The notes beneath the pieces are model-generated. The model was not told where the DNA came from. It saw only the letters and a program-made list of their open reading frames with translations, and made no database searches. Shown one piece after another: positions 11,888 through 25,623 of a stretch of 64,000 nucleotides of DNA. Both the position numbers and the translations under genes were made by a program. Within the stretch, counting starts at the first letter, position 1, and each line of letters starts with the position of its first letter. The stretch lies in assembly GCF_040183065.1 (NCBI RefSeq), contig NC_091120.1, positions 72,752,708 through 72,816,707 of the forward strand. Direction: 5' to 3'. Source of the DNA: Periplaneta americana. Taxonomy: Eukaryota; Arthropoda; Insecta; Blattodea; Blattidae.

Positions 11888-13699
11888 CACAGTCTACTAT
11901 ATACAGTCACGAGGCTCAATACTTACTAAATATGCAAACATAGTTAGTTGCTCACCACCAGGATCGCTACTATCGCCTCATCACAGACTCTTTCCCCAGC
12001 AGACGATAAAATCTATTGTACTTTCGATATCGTATTATTTTGAAAAAGTTAACACCTTCCTTCCACTATTGAAACGTGAAATACATAAGGTTTATACATT
12101 ATTTTCATAAAGTATATATTATATTTTATAAACTCACCTTCCTGCATCTTTCAGAAAAAGGATATCTCTGACTTCTTTTTCTTACAATATTTATAGTAAC
12201 ACAAACGTGTCCTAGTCCCATGTTATTATTCAAATTATTGTATTTTAGCCATTTAGAGTTATTACAACCCATAACGAACATTTCACAGTTTACACAACTT
12301 TCCACAACAAAGCGAAATACGGCATAGTCAGTGCCTTTTCGATCTAGACCAGGCCATATTGTATGTTCGGGTTTTCTATTTCAGTATATGGAGCTCAGTG
12401 AAATATTATAACTTTATTGCGTGTCATTGCTAAGCGTTATTTGGTGTAATGTGTCCATAAGTTCCGTTTACTTCTTGTTGCATAATATGTTGCAGAAATA
12501 ATTACAAAACTGTGTTATTTTAATGTGAAGAGAATTTTACGTGTTAACATTAATCTGTTCGCATCAACATTTTAAATTTAGAATGGAAGCTATTTTGAGG
12601 TTCAATAAAACGAATTTATATTGTGATTTTAATTTATCACATCTACCTTCCTTAATTGTAGACAGAAAATTTACCATACCACTCCTATGAAATTAGTGTA
12701 CGTACCATTGTGTTACTTCGTCTATTAGGTAGTAGATAAATACAATAATTCAGTACTCAATTGTAATATTAAAATACAGACAAATAGAATGTGACGGGTA
12801 TCATTCATGACATTATGTTTAATTATAATGTATAATTGCGAATATAGGAATATAAGTTAAATATAGTAAACATAACCTATACTATCCATATGACATAACA
12901 TACACATGTAGTGGCAGGGCATTGGAAACCACTAAAATTAGACAGAAAAGGGCAACTGGTACAGTAAACATAACCTATAATTTCAACATATCTAAATATT
13001 CGTGCGGTGCAACTGAAAATTATTGAATAGTACATAAATGAATGTACAAGAATTTCGCAATATTTAATCGAAATAAAGGCAGGTATTACACATACGAACA
13101 ACGTAATTTTCACACCAAAAATAATATTACACCTTAACTCGCAAGGAATTATGTCTGAAGTGTCCCCTAATCATTGTTTTAAATTTTATTAATGCATTTA
13201 CACTACATTTTAGAGAAATATAATATGTTACGTCGACCTGGTTGGCGAGTTGGTATAGCGCTGGCCTTCTATGCCCAAGGTTGCGGGTTCGATCCCGGGC
13301 CAGGTCGATCGCATTTAAGTGTGCTTAAATGAGACAGGATCATGTCAATAGATTTATTGGCATGTAAAAGAACTCCTGCGGGACAAAATTCCGGCACATC
13401 CGGCGACGCTGATATAACCTCTGCAGTTGCGAGCGCCGTTAAATAAAACATAACATTTTTTTTAATATGTTACTCTTTATGCATTCCAATTAATTTATAT
13501 GGTTGAAACGCCGCCCTTCGTGATCGGGTTAAGCGAGTCACATGGTCTGCCTTACGGCCTGTATTAGATAACGATGGCAGTGACACAGTCTATTGTTCCT
13601 AGTACTCACAGCGCTCCAAGCGGCTAGCAACTATCGCGAGAAATGCAACTCGTTGGCAAAAAATCATCCCAAGCTTCGTGACTGTATATAGTAGACTGT
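11888..13699. mobile_element. non-autonomous P-like element
   Basis: The inverted ends begin ACAGTCTACTATATACAGTC and match at about 27 of 28 positions. They are flanked by GATAGTAC (11,880-11,887) and GATAATAC (13,700-13,707), 7 of 8 identical. The terminus differs by few bases from that of the THAP-containing element at 20,336-27,007, so it is a relative. The 1.8-kb interior shows no THAP or transposase frame and contains a SINE (13,232-13,462). Confidence 0.75.
13232..13462 (+). mobile_element. tRNA-derived SINE (family 2)
   Basis: The head reads GACCTGGTTGGCGAGTTGGT with B box GGTTCGATCCC. The body has CATTTAAGTGTGCTTAAATG and GCGGGACAAAATTCCGGCAC, and the end is GTTAAATAAA plus an A/T-rich tail. 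The 11-bp duplication TAATATGTTAC (13,221-13,231 and 13,463-13,473) marks the insertion. Copies of the same family occur inside two hAT elements at 48,960 and 59,756. Confidence 0.9.
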
Positions 13700-13836
13700 G
13701 ATAATACGGCATTTGATGACGGAAATAAGAGAACTTGAATATATAATATTCAAATTATTTTGTTTTGAAGAAGAAGCAGGCCCGGACATGGAGACCCAGG
13801 GCCTCTAGTAGTTAACAGAGTCGGGTTCCCTTTTGG

Positions 13837-13880
13837 TCTTCTTCTTCTTCTTCTTCTTCTTCTTCTTCTTCTTCTTCTTC
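13837..13880. repeat. (CTT)n microsatellite at a LINE 3' end
   Basis: About 14 CTT triplets on the plus strand, which are GAA on the LINE sense strand, directly follow the LINE 3' end on the minus strand and fit a LINE tail. Confidence 0.85.
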
Positions 13881-13884
13881 CCTC

Positions 13885-14560
13885 CAAGTATTAGGCCATA
13901 TGACCTATTACGATCTCACAATTGAATTTCCAATCCAGCTTTTTTGGACGACCGAGAGATCTCTTCCCGTTTGGACGATAGTGGAGCATGACTTCTGGGT
14001 TTCTGTCTCTACGCATACGATGCAGATGATTTATCCAGTTGTTCCGATAATGTTTACGTGATTAATTACAGGTTCTAGTTGTAATTCTTCCATTACATCT
14101 TCATTGCGTTTGTAATCCCATTTCGTATGTCCCGCTGTATACCTCATAAATTTCATTTCATTGGCCGTTATTCTGCTTTCGTCTTTCTTCCTCAATGTGC
14201 ATGCCTCACTGCCGTAACAAAGTACAGGTCTCGCCAAGGTCTTTATAGGCGAATTCTAGTATGCTTTTGTACTAGGGAATGTTTCATAATGTTGTTAATT
14301 ATTCCCATTGTTTTGGTGTAGGCCTATTTAGAAATTTTCTGTGAAATGTCTACTTAATCCAAAAAAGATAATGTGTATCCGAGATTGTAAAATAAATTTA
14401 CTCTTTCTAATATTTTTTAATCTAAGTATATTTTGCTAGGCATAGGGTATTTTTCCGCAGAAGACCATAATTTTAGTTTTTTTCTGTATTGATTTTCGTA
14501 TCATATTTAATTCCAATTTTGTTAAAATTGAAAATTGAACGTTGTAATCCCTTTTTGGTA
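13885..14560 (-). pseudogene. LINE ORF2 C-terminal region
   Basis: Minus-strand reading, with stops, gives FNKIGIKYDTKINTEKN (post-RT segment), RPVLCYGSEACTLRKKDESR, then NWINHLHRMRRDRNPEVML and GKRSLGRPKKLDW. The order is that of RTE/BovB-like ORF2 after the RT core. The reading frame is broken in several places. It is probably a 5'-truncated copy with a GAA-rich tail. Confidence 0.7.
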
Positions 14561-14569
14561 ATTTAGCAA

Positions 14570-15795
14570 AAAACAAATTTTAGTTTTATCTTTTATTTAT
14601 TTAAAGTACTTTGATTTTAGAAAATAGACATGCAAACTGAAAAATGAAATACACAAGTGTCAACACATTATAACTTTTACATTTATAATTCTACAAGAAT
14701 GTATATAGGGCTTTCATTTCAAAAGTTCCCAGTCTAAATAACTACATAATTTAAACTGAATTTAATTAAACAAAAAAACACAGAAATTTAGATATTGAGG
14801 GGGAAGTTTAAACTCAGTCTTAATTGCATATTAGATTTCATCCTCTGTTTCCCCCGTCTCCCAAACTTTGAAATTTCAAATAGCACCCCTATCTTGTGAT
14901 ACTTGAATTTGAAAGAGAATTCAGTTGTTTATACATCTCATTCATTTGTTCTCGTATTTTTTTGTTTTCTACCGAATAAGAGTGTGTTAAACATTTGAGA
15001 AAAAAAAACATTTTTTTCTGAGAAAACTATGAACATTCTATCCATATGGTTTTACACTTTTGTGTTGCATACAACATGAGCTATTCGCTCTGAAAATCTG
15101 TAGGTTTATTTCACTTCCATCCTGTAAAGGGACAGTCTGACATGGGGTACATGCTTGAAGTCTTATCGTATAGCATGTGCATTGGAAGATTACGAGAACA
15201 GCTGGATGAGGAATACAAACAAAGCTGCAACACCTTTGTGAGCACGCGACAGTGCGATAGCGTGACAAACGTTAACAACGTAAATATTGAACAATTATGA
15301 TTTGGGGAACATAGAAGGGTAACTTATTCTAAAAAGAAGCTCGTATACAAATAATTCCCGACTATGTATTTAAAAAAATAATATGTTGCTTGCTCTAAAA
15401 CCCAAATGTAAATCCTTTACATTTTGTTTCCAGCTTCTTTTTTCCAAAGGTCTCTGAGATTCATAACACATTCTGCTCCCTATTTCTGCATGTGAAAAAA
15501 TAAGGTGGAATTTGACAACAGTCATTTCAGCTAAATTCATGGAAGTTATCAGAGGTCAGTTCTTTTCTGAAAATAAGGTATATATCAAGTGACATATCGC
15601 TACAACACTTGTGCAATCATTCTTCTTTCTCTCCTTGATGAACGTATTACTTTAAGAAAAGAAAAAATTTCTTCCTATTTCCTGAAAAATCTGTAAATAA
15701 AAAAGGGAAGTCATTATCATAGATTGCATGGTTTAAGAGTGCTACTAGCATGTTCTCACTTCATGAAATAAGAGTACTTAAAGTGCTCTCTCCTA
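14570..15795. other. non-coding interval between two LINE fragments
   Basis: No gene or repeat boundary recognised. The two flanking LINE pieces overlap in the protein segment they cover, so they are separate copies and this is not a simple insertion into one LINE. Confidence 0.4.
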
Positions 15796-15799
15796 AATA

Positions 15800-16150
15800 A
15801 CTAAAATTATAAATCTTTTCTATAATTTTGTTGTCCATTGCTTTATTTTTGTTCTGAGTGGTTTATTTCTTTGAAACTCAGTTACTTTTGCGTTTTGTGT
15901 AGCAATATTAAGATTATAATTATCTGAAGTTCTATTTAATTTTAATAATGAAAGCTGTAAATTCTCCTCTGAATCAGCAAATACAACTTGGTCAACAGCA
16001 AACAATAACTAATTTAAAATTAATGTATTTAAATTGTACGTAATTTTCGCTTAAAGTTCTCGAATATTTTCTTATGATCTCGTCAAAATAAACATTACAC
16101 AATGTTGGAAATAGCAGACAACCTTGTCTTACTCCTAATATATTTCCTTA
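15800..16150 (-). pseudogene. LINE reverse transcriptase fragment
   Basis: Minus strand reads GVRQGCLLFPTLCNVYFDEI (RT motif 4 region), then after a gap VVFADSEENLQLSLLKLNR (active-site motif, normally FADD; the second aspartate is serine) and LNIATQNAKVTEFQ. The catalytic change and the lack of flanking domains mark it as dead. Confidence 0.75.
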
Positions 16151-16285
16151 CTATAATAACTTTTTGTCTTTAATTTAATCTGTTTATGTATGTACAGAAA
16201 CAAAATTTGGGCCACACAATTTTACGGCGTTCCAGATACAAGGTATTGCGCATGTGCAGTAAAAAGGAGGACATAAATGTAGAAT

Positions 16286-17302
16286 GAATCGGGGGGAGAT
16301 GACTATCAGGGGAAGATGCTTATTTCTTTGTAGTTTCACATTCTTCCAAGAGAGAACCCCACGCGCATGTCTTCATGATCACTGAGACAGTTGAATGTCG
16401 GGTAGAATGGAAGCCAACTCATTTTGGCACATGTTCTTGTTGTGAGAAGTAGAAAAGCAAGAAAACAACTCATTTTTCTGCTATAAAATAATTGCAAAGG
16501 GATGTTAAAATTTTAATACATCCTTGAATTCGTAATAACTGTCAAACCTTTGTAATGCATATTGTAGTAAAGGTTCTAAAGTTTGTATTGTTAACAACCA
16601 ACAACCTTGTTCCGCCATCTTAGGTTGCGTCACAGCACTAGGCATCTTACCCCGACACTTGGGGAAGATGATCACTTTTTTCGGGTTAAGATGGCAACTT
16701 GTTGCAAGAGTTTTATTTCAGGGAATGTGTAAACATTACGTAAGATTCTCTGATAGAAGTCAGTGGATTGAGGACAGTCTTCAACTTGCGATGGAACATG
16801 TTATAACAGAGGGTACGAACTGTTTTAGAACATCACAAGCATACGGGATTCTTTACCGTACCCTTTAACGCCTCCTAAAGCGAATGATGACAAAAAATGT
16901 ACTGGATTGAAATCATTGTGTACAACAAGTGATTTCACGAGTCTTGCACAAGACAATAAAATACAATATGTGCAATGACTATGTTGCTAAGTAGTGATAA
17001 ACGAGTGAAAAAGTGTCCATGAGCTTTAGATTAAGTCAATTTTGTTATGTACATATATCAAACCAAGTTCAGGTAAAATACATATATCACTAAATGTGTT
17101 AATTGCATTTGCCATCTTACCCGACAAGCAAGAAAAAAACCTGTATCTATAAACAAGGCAATTAATGTTTTCTGTTTTGTACCAAAAATATAGTTTTAAA
17201 ATACCTTCTAGACTTTGATATTTCAATATGAAATTCAAAACTAAATAGTATCTTAAATTTTCAATCAAAGAAAAAGTCAGGCATCTTCCCCCGATCCACT
17301 CT
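16286..17302. mobile_element. candidate DNA element with GGGGAAGATG ends
   Basis: The left end ATCGGGGGGAGATGACTATC and the complement of the right end (ATCGGGGGAAGATGCCTGAC) are inverted copies. The core GGGGAAGATG occurs at the left end, internally near 16,660 and inverted at the right end. No target duplication was found and no transposase is inside. Confidence 0.45.
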
Positions 17303-17453
17303 ATGCTACTTGTGGACAGTCTTGCGAAGCTTGTTGCCTACATACAGGAGGACTGCTACCAAGACACGGCCCATTTTTTAATTCCGTATCTGTACATACT
17401 TTGAATCGTTAATGTTACGATTCTGTCATTTTGTGCTTATACAAGCTCTTATG

Positions 17454-17756
17454 AGGCGGCCGGGTAGCTCAGTTGGTAGAGCAGCTGGCTACGGACTGGA
17501 AGGTCCGGGGTTCGATCCCAGGTGGTGACAGGATTTTTTTCTCGTTGCCAAACTTTCAGAACGGCCCCGAGGTTCACTCAGCCTCCTATAAAATTGAGTA
17601 CCGGGTCCTTCCCGGGGGTAAAAGGCGGTCAGAGCGTGGTGCCGACCACACCACCTCATTCTAGTGCCGAGGTCATGGAAAGCAAGGTGCTCTACCTCCA
17701 TGCCCCCCCCCCCAAGTGCCTTCATGGCATGTTACGGGGATACCTTTACCTTTTTT
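17454..17756 (+). mobile_element. tRNA-derived SINE (family 3)
   Basis: The head contains GGGTAGCTCAGTTGGTAGAG and GGTTCGATCCC, both canonical Pol III boxes. The body includes CAACTTTCAGAACGGCCCCGA-type sequence (near 17,550) and the tail is CTTTACC repeats. The 14-bp duplication TACAAGCTCTTATG at 17,440-17,453 and 17,757-17,770 is exact, so this copy is young. A second, 5'-truncated copy is at 56,801. Confidence 0.92.
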
Positions 17757-18448
17757 TACAAGCTCTTATGTTCGTGTAATCAGAATGCTTATCGACTTCC
17801 CTCTATTATCGTAGCCTAGCGTTGTGATACAACGCAAGAGTCAGTTCCTGGAAGAGACCTACTTTCCTGTAGCTATTTTTAGTTTATTGCAAAGCCGACG
17901 CCCAACAGCACAATACAGCACAGAAGCTTGGCACTTATGGACGAGGTTCAAAGCTTATTTTGGTTGATGTAAATAAGAATCTAAACAGCACACACAAATT
18001 ATTTCATACTCTGTCCAATACATGCAAGGAAAGTACTTCATCGTTTTTACTGTTGGTTTTATATAGCCTAGAGGACTAGGACTATATACTGTACTTCGGA
18101 TTATTATATATACAGAGTGAACCGTAAGTATTGTCATTAATTTCAGGCGGTTATTCTTTGAGATATTTCAAACAAAAAAGTTTAATACAATTTCGCTCGT
18201 TTTTTTTTCCTCTTTGAGATAAAGATTGTTTTTATATGAAACGTTTCATAGCGTGTTTTGAGAAAGCTATTCATTTAATTACCAATATGCTAATTCAATT
18301 TAAGGGAGCAGTGCATTGTGATAATAATTGATTGAAATAATTTTAGTTTTGTCTTTAAATATTCACAAATTTGATCCGAACAAATAGCTATAACTTTTCG
18401 TTCTGGAAAGGAATTTTAAAATCTTATAGCCTATAATTACTCGTATAT

Positions 18449-18521
18449 TATACATACATACATACATACATACATACATACATACATACATACATACATA
18501 CATACATACATACATACATAC
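18449..18521. repeat. (CATA)n microsatellite
   Basis: About 18 perfect tetranucleotide units at the 3' end of the minus-strand LINE. Copies of this LINE family at 0.9 kb also end in TATG units, so the array probably grew from the LINE tail. Confidence 0.9.
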
Positions 18522-18711
18522 GTATGCCCGAGGACATGTCTTTCTCTGCAAGCCCAGAATTCTCCAGTCTTTCCTATTTTCTGCCTTCTTCTTAGTCTCC
18601 GCATATATCTTATTGTCTGATACCATCTGATAATATCTTCTTCTACCCCGAACTATTTTCCCGTTCACCATTCCTTCCAGTGCATTCTTCAGTATAGGTC
18701 TCGCAAACAGG

Positions 18712-19212
18712 GAATACCGACGGCAGGAATGCGAACGAAACAATGCGATAAGGAAGAGCGGGCGATAGGAAAGGTCACGAGATAGTTTGTATGTTATTCA
18801 AGAGTACAGTCGGAAGAGAAACTACATCGATAGAATCAGTCTTGCGTTCTGATAGTTACATTACTGTTTTATTCAGTTCCACTGCATGTGAATACGTGTG
18901 TTGTTCCATGTGCGTTTATTTTATTATGTAGTGATGGAGCGTTCCTCTCGCAGGTTATCATTATTTTATTCGTAAATATAATATATTGCGCGTTTAATTC
19001 GCTTCGGATTGTTCACTTGCTCAAAGACGTTATAGCTCTTGCTACGCTCTTCATTTCCACAGGAGATGTCCCCATCTGTTCATCTCCTTGGAAAAGGCAG
19101 TACTTCCATTGCCCGTAACTCTCACTCCCTCGGCGTGCCTACATACACACGTCAAAATAAACAGTAACGCCACCATTGCTTTTCGATAATCGTTTCTTGC
19201 GCGAGCTATAGG
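18712..19212 (-). repeat. dispersed repeat, copy 2, inside a LINE
   Basis: Inverse copy of 3262-3985 without the MITE. It separates two consecutive parts of a LINE ORF2, so it is a later insertion. A short CCTATA repeat occurs at both edges and could be the target duplication. Confidence 0.6.
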
Positions 19213-19431
19213 AAGTTTTTCCTCAGCCAGTAACCCAACCAATTCCTTCTTCTTTTCCTGATCACTTTCAGCATCATTCTCTCTTCAGCCACTCTTCCAG
19301 CACAGCTTCATCTTTTATTCTGTTCACTTCACACGCACCGGTCTTCTCCATATACACATTTCAAATGCTTCTAGTCGCTTCTCTTCACTTCGTATACTAT
19401 ATGTTATATATTACAGCCCTCTTGCATATAG

Positions 19432-19650
19432 GCTAGAGTGTTTGTTGGAAGACTTGAGGGAAAAAGACCGTTGGGAGGCCGAGACGTAGATGGGAAGATA
19501 ATATTAAAACGGATCTGAGGGAGGTGGGATACAATGCTAGGGACTGGATTAATCTTGCTCAAGATAGGGATCGATGGCTCGCTTATGTGAGGGCGACAAT
19601 GAACCTCCGGGTACTCCAAAAGCCATTTGTAATTAAGTATGAAACGCATG
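19432..19650 (+). pseudogene. LINE 3' end (family b)
   Basis: Frames with one missing G read RPLG, RRRWEDNIKTDLREVGYNA, then DWINLAQDRDRWLAYV and ATMNLRV. It is the same protein end as the longer copy at 24,650-25,623. Confidence 0.75.
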
Positions 19651-20056
19651 TATTCGTAAACTGGAAAGTAATATACGTATCAGACTTCTTTCTACAAAAC
19701 TGAAATGAAAAGGGGCGTTTAATACAACAGATATTGAATACAAAGTGTACTTAAGTTCAACAATGAAAATATTAACATGGTATTCTTCTTGTAGATAGTG
19801 TCTAATATCGAGTATTTGCTAAGCTTATCAAACGTCCCATAAAAAAATGAAACAGTTCCCTTTTTTTTTGCCTAGGTGTCTGGCGTTCCCGTAATTTTCG
19901 TCGGAACGCGCTAAAGTTCCGTATTTCAATCAAACTTTATTCCATAATGTAAAAATTAATTACATCTCTAACCGATGTTTACATTATGAATTCAACAACA
20001 TTTTCAACATCTCTTATGATGAGGTATGTGCTTATCATTGTAATTGTAACTGTAAC

Positions 20057-20265
20057 CCTAGATCATATATGTAACAGATAGGTCTGCCTTATAGGCTTTG
20101 ACGTTAACAACTTTTGTCAGGTTTACTACGCTGCCATCTAGTTGTTGCCATTTGAATTGCATTAGCGACTGTACTGCCATCTCGTGTTCGTTTATGGCGG
20201 ACGGGTGGCGATCCTGGCGGTTCTTCTCTTCAAAGTGCTGCCGATTTTAACATATATGATCTAGG
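20057..20265. mobile_element. 209-bp MITE, CCTAGATCATATAT ends
   Basis: Inverted ends CCTAGATCATATATG are flanked by CTGTAAC at 20,050-20,056 and 20,266-20,272. A second copy (39,846-41,296) is flanked by an 8-bp repeat GATAAAAG. A 7-8-bp duplication fits hAT or P-type transposition. No coding capacity. Confidence 0.8.
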
Positions 20266-20490
20266 CTGTAACTATGAGAACGTGAAGCGGTTGCAGGGTT
20301 ATTATAACTGCTTCGGCGGGAGCCCGAGCTGATACCACAGTCTAATATATACAGTCGCGCAACTTCAACACTTTTTTTGCCAACATTCGCGACACTAGCG
20401 CCCAAGCAGCAGGCAAGGCACTGGTCATAGGGGTGATACAGCCAGCACGTGCTTTAAAGGGATGCGAGATGTTATAATAACGTTTTAATC

Positions 20491-20610
20491 ATGCGTCGGA
20501 ATAAAGGTAATGTGTGCCATGACGAAAATTGCAGTAACAACAAGTTTAAATCTCCGAATTTGTCGTTCTTCAGATTCCCTAAAGACCAAGAGAAAATCAT
20601 AACTCAGTCA
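20491..20610 (+). pseudogene. THAP domain start, interrupted by hAT insertion
   Basis: The ATG at 20,491 opens a frame with CHDENCSNN followed by SPNLSFFRFPKDQEK. This matches the start of a THAP finger (C-x4-C-x-N and FxxFPKD). The frame ends at the hAT insertion site at 20,607-20,614, and the downstream sequence past 22,820 does not obviously continue it. It could be the first exon of the P-like transposase or a second THAP gene captured by the element. Confidence 0.6.
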
Positions 20611-20614
20611 TAAC

Positions 20615-22811
<2,197 letters not shown>

Positions 22812-22819
22812 GTCATAAC

Positions 22820-24550
22820 CAATAATCCACGTTGTAGGTAGCCTACGTATTGTGTTCGTTAAAACATTTATTATTTATCAGTTACCTATTTGTATGTCAT
22901 GAAGGACAGTTTAAATAAAAACAAAGTAAATACCTGTTACAGTGTATTATTTTTTGCAGAGATCATATGTGTAAATGTGTAACCATTCCGATTTTGGATA
23001 ATATATCTATAGTTTTTAATGCAAGTAATTCCATAATTTTTGTATTCGTGTATTTTTCTTTATATTTTTCAAAAGTTGAATGTTATATAGCATTTAAGTA
23101 GGTATCATGGTGTTAATTTTGCAAGATTTCATGGAGTATAGTAATCCTTTTGCAAAATATTCACTTCTTGAATAAATCCAGACTGTGTCGCTAAATTTCT
23201 GATGTGTTGGTGTAGATTCATGTGGCAGACGTATTAAGTTTTCAAGAAATAAAAGAGCCTTTTTAAATTTAATATAAAAAGCAATCTTTTCTGTAATAAT
23301 TTGCATGACTGTTATTGGTGTTGATTTTACATTACCAGTGATTATTTGAGCCGTTCAGTGCAGAAATGGTGTAAGTCAAAATCAGGTATTGAGGTTTAAA
23401 ACAGTAAAAATTCTGTAAAATACAGCGCAAAGCAGCAATTAATATATCCTTCGTGCTATTCACTGACTATTAATAGTTTAAATACATTCAATATTATCTG
23501 CCACTTTGCGCTGTATTTTACAGAATGTTTGCTTTAACCTCTCATTACCCATTTTTGACTTACATCACTTCTGCTCTGAAAATAAAATTAGGCCTACATT
23601 TTCTGAGTTAATTGAAGTTACAATTTTTTCAACAAAATTGTGTGTTCATTTATTTGTTCTCATCTACGTCATATTAACAGTAAGTGCATGTAAATTACGT
23701 ATTATATAGGTAGGATAAGTTAAAATTAGGCATTATGTCTGAAAACTGGAAATGTAATGTAAAATGCGGTAAACTTGGCATAAAAATTTAAACCATACAT
23801 CAGCACTATTTGTGACTCAAAATAATAAAGGAAATACCGGTTCTTAAGAAATGGAAAAATAATGCACTTCATATTAATGTTTAAATCCTCCCCTTTTCTT
23901 TATTTTCAAGTTTATCTCAGCGGCCGAGTTTACCCCAATTTGCGGTATGCAAAATCGTCAATTTCTCAGGAAATGGGGAGATGCGATATGCCCTATAATT
24001 TTGAAGCTACTAATTTTTACTCTTCTCGCAGGAAATACAAAGTTCCAATGATTCATAAATATATTTAGGGATGAATTGAATTAACCAACCACGCACGAAC
24101 AATTATATTATTTCAAACCATGATATGTGATCAGGGCCATGATTCAGTTGTAAGGAGCAGAAAGAATTACGTTTATTCCCAGCTTCTGAAACTTGTAGAT
24201 TAACTGCGTGTGAAATTCTTCCAGGATTCTAAAGTAGGATTAATAAGAACCATATACACTTATTGTATAGCATAAAAATATAAAATAAATTACGCAAAAC
24301 CCGTTTTCTGATGTGTTATATGTCGTGTCACGGCCGACTTGATGTGCTCGCTTCGCTTCTCCTTTACCGGCCTTGACAATTCATTTTGATCCCTGTGTTA
24401 AAGCTGTAATCGAGAAAATATGAAATTCCCGCCAGATGGCACTAATTCCCAAGGTTCACTGAGGAATGTGTGTATGGTTTCTTGTACGATTATAATGATT
24501 AATATTGCGCTTATTTCTACTGGTATGTGAGTTTATTGTGATATGATTCA
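22820..24550. other. interior of the P-like element, no clear coding
   Basis: AT-rich DNA between the two THAP starts. It holds the inverted-repeat element at 23,354-23,580, and otherwise only short frames without motifs. Confidence 0.4.
23354..23580. mobile_element. foldback element
   Basis: Arms of about 85 bp starting TTCAGTGCAGAAATGGTGTA and including TTCTGTAAAATACAGCGCAA are inverted across a central spacer of about 55 bp. Similarity of the arms is high but imperfect. No clear target duplication. Confidence 0.65.
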
Positions 24551-24649
24551 AAATGACGTATTGTTGTGTACTATTGTGTACTTCGAATAGAAAAAAAAGA
24601 GTGAAGGAGCAATATCATTCCACGAATTTCCGAGTGACAGGGAAAGATG

Positions 24650-25623
24650 ATTATATTTCGTGACCAGAATATTGTACGAAATGGAAATATAAAAATTAGA
24701 GTTGTATCCTTCGAAGAGGTGGAAAAATTCAAATATTTTATTCTACTTTAGTAGGTTATTTTACGACGCTTTATCAACATCTTAGGCTATTTAGCGTTTG
24801 AATGAGATGAAGGTGATAATGCCAGTGAAGTGAGTCCAAGGTCCAACACCGAAAGTTACCCAGCATTTGCTCATATTGGGTTGAGGGAAAACCCCTGAAA
24901 AACCCTCAACCAGGTAACTTGCCCCGACCGGGAATCGAACCCGGGCCACCTGGTTTCGCGGTTAGACGCGCTAACCGTTACTCCACAGGTGAGGACAAAA
25001 ATTCAAATATCTTGGAGCAACAGTGACAAATATAAATGACACTCGGGAGAAAATTAAACGCAGAATAAATATGGGAATGCCTCTTATTATTCGGTTGAGA
25101 AGCTTTTGTCATCTAGTCTGCTGTCAAAAAATCGGAAAGTTAGAATCTATAAAAACAGTTATATTACCGGTTGTTCTGTATGGTTGTGAAACTTGGACTC
25201 TCATTTTGAGAGAGGAACAGACATTACGGGTATTTCAGAATAAGGTTCTTAGAAAAATATTTGGGGCTAAGAGCGATGGAATTAGAGGAGAATGGACGAA
25301 GTTACATAGCGCAGAACTGCACGCATTGTATTCTTCACCTGACATAATTAGGAACATTAAATCCAGACGTTTGAGATGGTCAGGGCATGTAGTATGTATG
25401 GGCGAATTCAGATATGCATATAGAGTGTTAGTTGAGAGGCCAGAGGAAATAAGACCTTTGGGGAGGCCGAGACGTAGATGGGAGGATAATATTAAAATGG
25501 ATTTGAGTGCGGTGGGATATGATGATAGGGACTGGATTAATCTTGCACAGGATAGGGACCAATGGCGGGCTTATGTGAGGGCGGCAATGAACCTCCGTGT
25601 TCCTTAAAAGCCATAAGTAAGTA
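24650..25623 (+). mobile_element. 5'-truncated LINE (family b) with target duplication
   Basis: Flanked by AGGGAAAGATG at 24,639-24,649 and 25,624-25,634, and ending in TAAG repeats. Coding begins RDQNIVRNGNIKI and VEKFKY, is broken by a SINE, then continues from 25,023 as 194 codons with VILPVVLYGCETWTL, RRLRWSGHVV, GRPRRRWEDNIKMDL and DWINLAQDRDQW. This is the C-terminal third of an RTE-like ORF2. The long open stretch suggests moderate age. Confidence 0.9.
24737..24996 (-). mobile_element. tRNA-derived SINE inside the LINE
   Basis: A minus-strand SINE with B box GGTTCGATTCC, flanked by a perfect 14-bp duplication AAAAATTCAAATAT (24,723-24,736 and 24,997-25,010). Removing it restores the LINE frame at VEKFKYLGATV. 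The body differs from the 7712 and 35,394 copies but shares the ACGACGCTTTATCAAC and AAAACCC blocks. Confidence 0.92.

Larger units (their letters stand above)
18447..19395 (-). pseudogene. LINE 3' end (family a) interrupted by a repeat
   Basis: On the minus strand, reading from 19,395, one sees EEKRLEAFEMCIWRR and NWLGYWLRKN-like sequence. The frame is then broken by the 0.5-kb dispersed repeat (18,712-19,212) and resumes with LKNALEGMVNGK, RRRYYQMVSDNK and KKAENRKDWRILGLQ. A (CATA)n tail follows at 18,449-18,521. It is the same family as 505-950. Confidence 0.75.

Noticed and set aside
13265-13310. Functional tRNA gene
   Set aside because: Same reasoning: it is a SINE head with target duplication and two other copies.
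17460-17530. Functional tRNA gene
   Set aside because: Boxes A and B are good, but the sequence continues into a SINE body and is flanked by a 14-bp target duplication.
17489-17779. Overlapping frames of 78-85 codons
   Set aside because: They lie within a SINE and recur in the copy at 56.8 kb; SINEs do not code for protein.
18363-18743. 126-codon frame with YVCM repeats
   Set aside because: The repeats are translated (CATA)n; the rest is the LINE end, already annotated.
24000-24068. Continuation of a host exon
   Set aside because: A short frame inside the P-like element without motif or matching splice partner.
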